Assembly: GCA_003023745.1 (NCBI GenBank)
Contig: PXYV01000027.1
Coordinates: forward strand, 1-43,866
Direction of reading: 5' to 3'
Source: Sulfobacillus acidophilus
GTDB taxonomy: Bacteria > Bacillota > Sulfobacillia > Sulfobacillales > Sulfobacillaceae
DNA length: 43,866 nucleotides
Under the pieces are notes generated by a model. That model saw nothing but the letters and a program-made list of their open reading frames with translations. It made no database searches and was not told the DNA's origin. Each line of letters opens with the position of its first letter. The first letter of the stretch is position 1. Shown here one piece after another: positions 1-6,100 of this stretch. A program made the translations under genes and the position numbers.

Positions 1-274
1 CCACACCACAATCGTATGTCTCCGTTACCAACTGTTAGCCGTCGCGGCACGCGACGAAGCCGATGATCGCACCATCGGGACCTTATTCTGGGCGATGTAG
101 GATGAAATGGCCGATCTACGCTTCGTACAAGCCTGGCATCTACTCATGGCAGCCCTCCGGGCTGCTCTATCGGAAGAGTTACACCTATCGGATACCGAAA
201 TTAATCGTCTGTTGACGGTATTTTTGGACCGAATACCCGCGTCGTTACGCCGAAAACTGTCGATTTCGGCCTGA
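1..274 (+). pseudogene. C-terminal remnant of a transposase (IS4-like)
   Basis: An open frame enters from the left edge (codons begin at base 2) and runs to TGA at 272-274, broken by an in-frame TAG at 98-100. The translation starts HTTIVCLRYQLLA and goes on through a helical, acidic tail ending RRKLSISA. The first part resembles the stretch after the catalytic Glu of IS4-type DDE transposases, where a hydrophobic LxYxLL helix precedes a variable tail. The catalytic part lies outside the window, so the family is a guess from a short segment. The internal stop and the missing terminal repeat point to a dead copy. Confidence 0.4.
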
Positions 275-295
275 GAAACTTGAGTCAAACACTAA

Positions 296-334
296 AAGGG
301 GATCCAAACTACTTGCGTAGCATCGGGATCCCTT
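296..334. terminator. Stem-loop after the transposase remnant
   Basis: The arms AAGGGGATCC (296-305) and GGGATCCCTT (325-334) pair with one bulged G around a 19-base loop. It lies 21 bases after the transposase stop. There is no clear run of T, so it may be a weak terminator or part of the element end. Confidence 0.3.
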
Positions 335-376
335 GATTAGCTAGGCATTAGGGATGGTCTCTAAGAAAACAAGCTA

Positions 377-516
377 GAGGTCCCCTAACAGAGCTTAGGT
401 GTCGTCACTCGTCCCTATATACATAGGTAGTTTGGCCGTATTACTGGAAACCGGGACGACTTCTCCTCAAACTACACAGGTCCAATGGCTCGTCGGAGCT
501 CGCCCAATCTACTCTC
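377..516 (+). repeat. Diverged direct repeat, copy R1
   Basis: This stretch of about 140 bases is similar to 1211-1356 by eye, roughly 70% with small gaps. Shared blocks include TTAGGTGTCGT, CGTATTACTGGAAAC and ACACAGGT. The leading part (GAGGTCCC..TA.CA..) also recurs at 2138-2163 and 3115-3132. No protein is recognisable in it. It directly precedes the MazE-like gene, so it could be an element end, an attachment remnant or a shared upstream region. Confidence 0.6.
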
Positions 517-608
517 GTGTGATCCCCAATCGGGGCCCTCCGCACACACACGGTTTCTTGACAGATTCCTTGCCCATGTGTTACCTGTAACGCAGAGGAG
601 GGCTTCGA

Positions 609-815
609 TTGCAACCCATCCGAAAGCGAGTGGCAGGCCATCGGCAGCGGCTGCGAGCAGCTGGATTACGTCCCGTGCAAATGTGGGTCCCGGACACGCG
701 GAGCCCCGGATTCGCCGAAGAATGTCGACGGCAGTCCCTTAGCCTACGAGAAGACCACGCGGAACGCGAAGCACTCGACTTCATGGACGAGATTGGTGAT
801 TGGAAGGACCAATAA
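609..815 (+). CDS. MazE-like antitoxin (DUF3018 family)
   Basis: This 68-residue protein has the core of the DUF3018 / antitoxin MazE-like family: an N-terminal RKRVAGHRQRLRAAGLRPVQ segment, then WVPDTRSPGFAEE, a RRQSL motif and an acidic end (FMDEIGDW). In this family the N-terminal part forms the DNA-binding dimer and the acidic tail neutralises the MazF RNase. The TTG start at 609 is chosen because AGGAGGG lies six bases upstream. The gene looks intact. The next reading frame is a broken mazF, so the antitoxin appears to have outlived its toxin. It may still bind DNA or act on related toxins elsewhere, which is inference. Confidence 0.75.
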   Translation: MQPIRKRVAGHRQRLRAAGLRPVQMWVPDTRSPGFAEECRRQSLSLREDHAEREALDFMDEIGDWKDQ

Positions 816-1076
816 CCCGCGGCGCCGTGGTAACTGTCGCCGGGCCCGGAGATTACGGGAAGCCATGGTCAGCTCTCGTCGGGCAGTCGGATTTTTTCGC
901 GAGCACCCCAGCATCACCCTGTGTTTGATCACATCCGATCTGCGCGACGCGCCCCTCTTTCGTTTGACAATTCATCCGAGCATCGATAATGGCCTTCAAA
1001 AGCCCTCACAGATATTGGTCGACTGGGAGACAAGAGCATGCTCGAGGTGAATCGTGCCTTGGCGTTGTGGATGTGA
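812..1076 (+). pseudogene. mazF-like toxin remnant (frameshift and internal deletion)
   Basis: Directly after the MazE-like gene, the frame beginning ATA at 812 encodes TRGAVVTVAGPGDYGKP, a typical MazF/PemK start (beta strand, then the substrate loop). Around base 900 the similarity jumps frame to EHPSITLCLITSDLRDAP, the MazF core, and continues to about 1020 (SQILVD). It then jumps again to a third frame, LGDKSMLEVNRALALWM, ending at TGA 1074-1076, which is the usual MazF C-terminal helix. The segment normally between these last two blocks, about 15 residues, is missing. The start is ATA where ATG is expected. The toxin is therefore inactive. Confidence 0.75.
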
Positions 1077-1210
1077 CTCGCCTAAGAGTGCACCAACCGT
1101 CGGCCATTGAACCGAATTTGGACAACCAAGGGATCCGGATGCCCTGGGTACGGAACCGGAATCCTTTGGCCAATTAACAGATATCGATGATCGTACTGAG
1201 AACTAATTTA
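1077..1210. other. Spacer without recognisable gene
   Basis: Bases 1077-1210 between the mazF relic and repeat R2 show no ORF with a ribosome binding site and no clear hairpin. Nothing functional is recognised. Confidence 0.5.
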
Positions 1211-1356
1211 GAAGTTCCTTAGCACTTGTTAGGTGTCGTTCCTCAGACTTCCTACACAGCTAGTTTTAGCGTATTACTGGAAACTGGGACGGTCTCACCG
1301 GAAACTACTACACACACAGGTAGAATGCCTCCCCGGAGCAGACCCGGGTTTACTCT
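1211..1356 (+). repeat. Diverged direct repeat, copy R2
   Basis: This is the second long copy of the R1 repeat, in the same orientation and 834 bases downstream. It keeps AGCACTTGTTAGGTGTCG near its start and CGTATTACTGGAAAC in the middle. It ends just before the promoter region of the DUF433/DUF5615 pair, so both long copies sit directly upstream of a toxin-antitoxin-type module. Confidence 0.6.
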
Positions 1357-1376
1357 TCGCCGAGTTCCGACCGATG

Positions 1377-1382
1377 TATAAT
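1377..1382 (+). promoter_or_regulatory. Possible -10 element of the DUF433 pair
   Basis: A perfect TATAAT occurs here but no good -35 lies 16-18 bases upstream. It overlaps the first possible ATG (1381). If used, translation must begin further downstream, at ATG 1408 or GTG 1429. Confidence 0.35.
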
Positions 1383-1659
1383 GGCGGTGAAGCATGATCG
1401 AGATTTCATGAGAAATCAGGTGAGCGCTGTGAACTGGAAAGAGAGAATCACCGTTGATCCGGAAGTCCTAGCGGGCAAGCCCATCATCAAAGGAACCCGG
1501 ATCTCTGTGGAACTCGTCGTCGACTTATTAGGCCGAGGGGCGACGGTGACCGACATTCTTGAAGAATACGACCATATCACGGCGGAGGATATCCAAGCCT
1601 GTCTGGCCTATGCCGGCGAGTTGTTGAAGTCGGAGCGGATTTATGTCAATCCGAACTAG
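1381..1659 (+). CDS. DUF433 family protein, probable antitoxin
   Basis: The protein carries the DUF433 signature: ERITVDPEVLAGKPIIKGTR, followed by a helix-turn-helix-like ISVELVVDLLGRGATVTDILEEY and a C-terminal helix (DIQACLAYAGELL). DUF433 proteins are small and are commonly paired with DUF5615 PIN-like proteins as putative antitoxins. The longest frame gives 92 residues. The family is usually about 75, which fits GTG 1429 (AGGTGA seven bases upstream, 76 residues). The next gene starts inside this one, with a 17-base overlap, so the two are translationally coupled. Confidence 0.8.
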   Translation: MAVKHDRDFMRNQVSAVNWKERITVDPEVLAGKPIIKGTRISVELVVDLLGRGATVTDILEEYDHITAEDIQACLAYAGELLKSERIYVNPN

Positions 1660-2026
1660 CCTTCGTATTCTGGCCGACGAGAACATTGGCGCCAGGGTAG
1701 TCGAGGCCTTGCGCTCGGCAGGATATGACGTGGTCTCTGTTAAAGAACAGTTCCCAGGGATTCGTGACACCGATGTTCTAAGGATTGCCCACGAGGAACA
1801 ACGACTGATCATCACACAAGATAAGGATTTCGGTGAATTGGCGGTGCGACTTGGATTGCCGGCCTCGTCCGGCGTCCTCTTGATTCGCATCGACCGAGGA
1901 CTTCCCCATGATGATGCGGAACGCATCGTGGCCGTTGTTCGTAGCAGGGCTGATTGGTCGGGCCATTTCTCTGTCGTGGACGATGAACGGATCCGCATGC
2001 GGCCCTTGCCCCGCAAGAGCCTTTAA
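1643..2026 (+). CDS. DUF5615 PIN-like protein, probable toxin nuclease
   Basis: This 127-residue protein has the Mut7-C/DUF5615 PIN-like pattern: LRILADENIG near the N-terminus with the first acidic pair, GYDVVSVKE, then ITQDKDFGELA with the second acidic cluster, and a C-terminal RMRPLP. In PIN-like folds these Asp/Glu residues bind the metal for RNA cleavage. The gene overlaps the DUF433 frame by 17 bases (ATG inside the end of the upstream gene), the arrangement expected for an antitoxin-toxin pair. Activity is inferred from family and context only. Confidence 0.78.
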   Translation: MSIRTSLRILADENIGARVVEALRSAGYDVVSVKEQFPGIRDTDVLRIAHEEQRLIITQDKDFGELAVRLGLPASSGVLLIRIDRGLPHDDAERIVAVVRSRADWSGHFSVVDDERIRMRPLPRKSL

Positions 2027-2137
2027 GGCACCCCGTTGTTTAACCTTCCTTCTCCAATACCACGGCACAGAGAAAATCGGGATGTAACCGCGGTCACTTC
2101 CCGATTTCCTGCACGTCCATCCAAAACAGTCCTGTTA

Positions 2138-2163
2138 GAGGTCCCATAGCACTTCTTAAGTCG
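2138..2163 (+). repeat. Short repeat copy R3
   Basis: GAGGTCCCATAGCACTTCTT plus AAGTCG matches the first part of R1 and R2, in the same orientation. The rest of the long repeat is absent. It lies between the DUF5615 gene and the vapC end. Confidence 0.5.
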
Positions 2164-2311
2164 GGTTGCAAGAAATTTATGTACCAACGCAAACGGTTCA
2201 GCGCGTTACGATACCGCCGACCGAGGCGTTTGGGCAGTTCTCACAAATTCGCATTCCCAAAGCAAAGCGTCGCGGTCCCACCCACCGACCCCACCAACTG
2301 TGAACTTCGTA

Positions 2312-2692
2312 TTACGTCACCAGTTGAACCACGTCAGAGTATCTGGCCACGGTCGAGTCAGCGGTAAGTAGGCGAAACGGGCCCGCTAAAGCTTGAGCAA
2401 CAAGGAGCCGGTCAAACGGATCATTATGAATGGGCGGTAAGCTCGCTACCATCCCTGCGTCCTCGACACTCACGGCCAGTTCCGAAAATCCGCTAGCCTC
2501 GATGCCCTTAACGAGGTCGGAAATCTTGGCATCAAGTTTGCCTAAACCGATTTTGATGGCAGCTTCCCAAATGGAGACTGCACTAACAAGAACCACGTCG
2601 GCCTCCGAAATCTTCTCGGAAATCTCCTGCGTAATGCGTGGAGAATCGACCAGGTACCATAAATAGATATGCGTATCGAGCAACAGCATCAC
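2312..2692 (-). CDS. vapC: PIN-domain toxin, VapC-type RNase
   Basis: This 126-residue PIN-domain protein has all the acidic residues in place: LLLDTHIYLW (first Asp), SIWEAAIK (Glu), DPFDRLLVAQA (Asp) and LTADSTVARY (last Asp). VapC-type PIN proteins are metal-dependent RNases that cut tRNA or rRNA and are held inactive by the partner antitoxin. The start is GTG 2692 or the adjacent ATG 2689. Both overlap the TGA of the upstream antitoxin gene, so translation is coupled. The gene appears intact. Confidence 0.88.
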   Translation of the reverse strand: MMLLLDTHIYLWYLVDSPRITQEISEKISEADVVLVSAVSIWEAAIKIGLGKLDAKISDLVKGIEASGFSELAVSVEDAGMVASLPPIHNDPFDRLLVAQALAGPFRLLTADSTVARYSDVVQLVT

Positions 2693-2931
2693 TCGTCGGC
2701 CCCTTCAAAACCTCTTTGCACGTCGCCGGGTAACGGCGCATCGAAATCATCGGAAATACGGATCTTCCCACGTAAGAAGCCCGGTGTGCGAGTTGGTCGC
2801 AAGGTCGTTACCGGAACCAGCCGCGCAATGGGCTTGCCCGCCTTGGCAATCGTTACTTCCTCACCTCGACTCACCTCTTCAAGAAGCCGCGAAAGGTGGG
2901 TTTTTGCCTCATGAATGTTTACGGACTTCAT
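2689..2931 (-). CDS. vapB: Phd/YefM-type antitoxin
   Basis: This 80-residue protein begins MKSVNIHEAKTHLSRLLEEV, the Phd/YefM N-terminal DNA-binding fold, followed by GEEVTIAKAGKPIARLVP. The C-terminal segment is disordered, acidic and proline-rich, as in antitoxins that wrap around the toxin. ATG 2931 is preferred over the in-frame GTG nine bases upstream because GAGGT lies seven bases before the ATG and the GTG is part of that site. It forms a two-gene operon with the PIN toxin and probably autoregulates the promoter at 2963-2991. Confidence 0.87.
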   Translation of the reverse strand: MKSVNIHEAKTHLSRLLEEVSRGEEVTIAKAGKPIARLVPVTTLRPTRTPGFLRGKIRISDDFDAPLPGDVQRGFEGADE

Positions 2932-2962
2932 CCAAGTCACCTCGAATTAGAAAACTTAGTTT

Positions 2963-2991
2963 AGTCTAGTCCTATTTGGCCTTATTGTCAA
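2963..2991 (-). promoter_or_regulatory. Sigma-A-type promoter of vapBC
   Basis: On the minus strand, TTGACA (2986-2991) and TAGACT (2963-2968) are separated by exactly 17 bases. The -10 lies in a repetitive ACTAGACTAAACTAAG stretch that could serve as the antitoxin operator. Confidence 0.65.
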
Positions 2992-3041
2992 CGGCTCCCG
3001 CGGAGGTGGAAAGTCCCGACCATTCAGTAAGAAGGGCCCTG

Positions 3042-3061
3042 GATACGACTCGTGTCGTAGC
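3042..3061. terminator. Hairpin between nrdJ and vapBC
   Basis: The arms TACGAC/GTCGTA pair perfectly around TCGT (3044-3059) and extend by two further G-C pairs past one mismatch. It lies 62 bases after the nrdJ stop and upstream of the vapBC promoter. It lacks a T run, so it may be a weak terminator or a regulator site. Confidence 0.35.
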
Positions 3062-3114
3062 CAGAACCCCCTAATTTAAGCGCTTTTGAGCCCACCAACC
3101 ACGACCAATAGTTA

Positions 3115-3132
3115 ATGGTCCCCTAGCACTTT
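3115..3132 (+). repeat. Short repeat copy R4 over the nrdJ stop codon
   Basis: ATGGTCCCCTAGCACTTT matches R3 at 14 of 15 positions in GGTCCCxTAGCACTT. It covers the last codons and TAG of nrdJ on the other strand. It is either an attachment-type target or a chance match. Confidence 0.4.
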
Positions 3133-6100
3133 GAATATCCACAAGCGGTACAGTGTTGGCAACCCTCTTCGTAGATCAGACTAGGTGCATCACACTGCGG
3201 ACATAGGTCGTACGTCGCATTGGGCGTGCGGCGATCGGTTGAGAGCGGGCGCACGGATTGTGGTTCTGCCGCGAGAGACTCCCCCTGTCCCTGATTCAGA
3301 TGACTTTCTAAGAGCTTCCCAATTCCGTCCACCACGCTCAATACGCGACCTGCCCCAAATCCCATTTGGTTCGCGCCACCAATGCCTTTTAATTGGTCCG
3401 CCACCAGTTCGAGCCGACGCCGGGCGGTCAGATTCCCGTTGGAGCGCAAATACAGGCTAATGATCCGCCCCAGCGCCTCCATAAACGACTGCACTTCGGA
3501 ACCCGCGCGCCCAAGTAACATAAAGACCTCAAAAGGACTGCCGTCCACTTCGTTGATAACAACCCGCGCAGTCCCAGCCGGCGTTTCCTTGCGATACGTC
3601 CGTCCATTGACTTGAGCTGGCAAGGGATACACTTCGACATCAACCCCGGTGCTGAGAAGATGCGTGTCGGGCTTCCTATCGCTATCCGCTTTGGCAGAAT
3701 CCGACAAATGCAGCACCTGTTCCTGTCGGCTTTGGTCACGATAAATCGTGACGCCTTTGCACCCTAAATCGTACGCCAGTTCGTAGAGCTTAGCCGTGTC
3801 CTCGATGGTATAGGAACTAGGCGCGTTAGCGGTTTTCGAAATACTGGAGTCTGTCCATCGCTGAATCGCAGCTTGTACGCGCACATGTTCTTCCGGCGTG
3901 AGATCCATAGCGCCTACAAAATAGTCCGGCAGTCTTTCCTCGGGATGGGCATCGATCCATTCCTGGGCCACGCGAACATATTGCTCGTCAAATCCTAGCC
4001 GCGATTGACGATAATAGGTCAGCGCGTAAAATGGTTCGATGCCGGTACTGGTGTTCACCATCGAACCGACCGTGCCGGTCGGGGCCTGAGTCAAAATGGT
4101 AACGTTGCGTGTGCCGTGTTCTCGAATCGCAGACCGGACCACTTCTGGCATTCGTTGCATGAAGCCGCTGGCCAAGTACTTCTCAGGGACGAACGCGGGA
4201 AACGCGCCCTTTTCCTTGGCCAGTTCCACGTCGTATAAATAGGCTTCGGTCGCAATAAACTCATAAAGCCGGTCAATGAATGCGATGGACTCGGGACTGC
4301 CATAACGCAGCTGCAACCGAATTAAGAGTTCACCTAACCCCATCGTTCCCAACCCAATGCGGCGCTCGCGCTGCTGATTCTCGAAGTTCTCCTTGAAAAA
4401 ATACGGCGTCGCATCGACGATGTCGTCTAAAAAGCGTGTTCCCATGCGAATCGTAGCACGAAGCCCGTCCCAATCCACGTCCTGCGCATCCTGATCATAG
4501 AATGCTGCCAAATTGATATGACCGAGCGTACATACGCCCCAAGCCGGCAGTGGTTGTTCTGCGCAGTTATGCACCACCAGACCATTTGCTGAGAAGGAAT
4601 GCGTCTGAAACTCGGTCAGGTCATAAACGGGTTCGACTCCATCTTCCGTCACCTCGGTTACATGAGCCACCCACTCATCGACTCCCACCGGGTCCGCCTC
4701 ATCCTCACGATCGAACCCCAGATCGCGGACTTGAGCGTCATAGCGCGCGTCAATCTGGCCCCAGTACTGCGCGACACTACGCGTTGACACGGTTAACTCA
4801 TAAAACGCACACGCGCCGCACACCTCGTCAATCCGGCTGTAGACACCGAAATTTAAAAGGAGTTGTTGCACCTCTTGCAATAATGATAGGCTGGTTGACC
4901 GCAGACGAGGCCAATTGCCAACGTCCGGGGTCGAGAAAAGCGTTTGAAGAAAGCCTCGCTGCATGTCGCGACATCCCGCGAGAACCTCCGCTGGAATTTT
5001 CTTCAGGTCGCAAGCCCAGGCAACCTCGGCAATGTGTAGGGCCGCCTGATTAAAACCAAACCTGGTTGGGCCTGATTCGCGTATTCCCATCGTTACAAGC
5101 CGACTCTCAAGATTGCCATCGGGGCGGTGGGTGCATAATCGAGCCACACTACGCAGCATGTTACCCAAACGCCGGCCTTCGTCCACTGTTCCGTTGCTGC
5201 CAAACCCACCGACTTGCAGCCGCACCCGTATGGCTTCGCCCATGTTCAATTCACCCGCAGCGACCCAACCGCGTTCGTCACTGTAGATGCGATGCTCTGG
5301 AGTTACGCGGACACTATATCCTTCACGTGTGGATATCCTTACCAGCGGCTTAATGCCAGTCATGAACACCGGGGAGGCCGACCCAATGCTGCCAGCGCCA
5401 AATCGCTCGTCCAACAGCACGGACAGCGGTCGATGGGTATGGTACAAATCCTCGGCCCGAAAGAGTCCTTCATTTGTCGCAATCAGAGTGTCCCCCGCGA
5501 CACAAGGGTTGGTGCTAATCAAAGGGTTAAAGTACCAACTGTTCGAGTCCTTTTCATGGCGCTCGTCGAACACAATCCCCGGTTCTGCGGCTTGCCAGGC
5601 TCCTTCAATGATAGCGTTCCACAACTGGCGTGCCTTGACTGTCTCATAATGAACGACCGGCTTACCGTGTTGGCGCCAATTTTCTAAATTCCCGTCCCAC
5701 AAATCATCGTACTCGGGGTCAGTGGTATCAGGAAAAACTAATTCCCAGTCTCCATCGTTTTTCACAGCTTCCATAAATCGATCGGAAATCCTCACGCTGA
5801 TGTTCGCATTTTCCACCATCCCCGGCGTCTTTTTAACATTGATAAATCGCCACACGTCGGGATGCCAGTCTTCAATTTGCAGCATCAGGGCTCCGCGTCG
5901 GCTATTCGACGTGTATAATCCGTCGCCACACAACATATGAACATCTGCCACTTCAAAATCATACACCGGTGCGACACGTGTCGGCACCACTTCTGTGATA
6001 GTTTCCGGCATCACCGACGACCAGGATTCTTCGACCATGACGGCAGTACTTTGACCGTAAACCGCCCCATCCGCCCAGCGATTTCGAGAGCCCCGCCGTG

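Noticed and set aside
1528..2016. Minus-strand open frame opposite the DUF433/DUF5615 pair
   Set aside because: The plus strand carries two recognised families here. The opposite frame shows low-complexity Ser/Arg/Thr composition and no start site.
4550..5053. Plus-strand open frame of 167 codons opposite intein 3
   Set aside because: It lies entirely antisense to nrdJ and its Pro/Arg/His-rich translation matches no family pattern.
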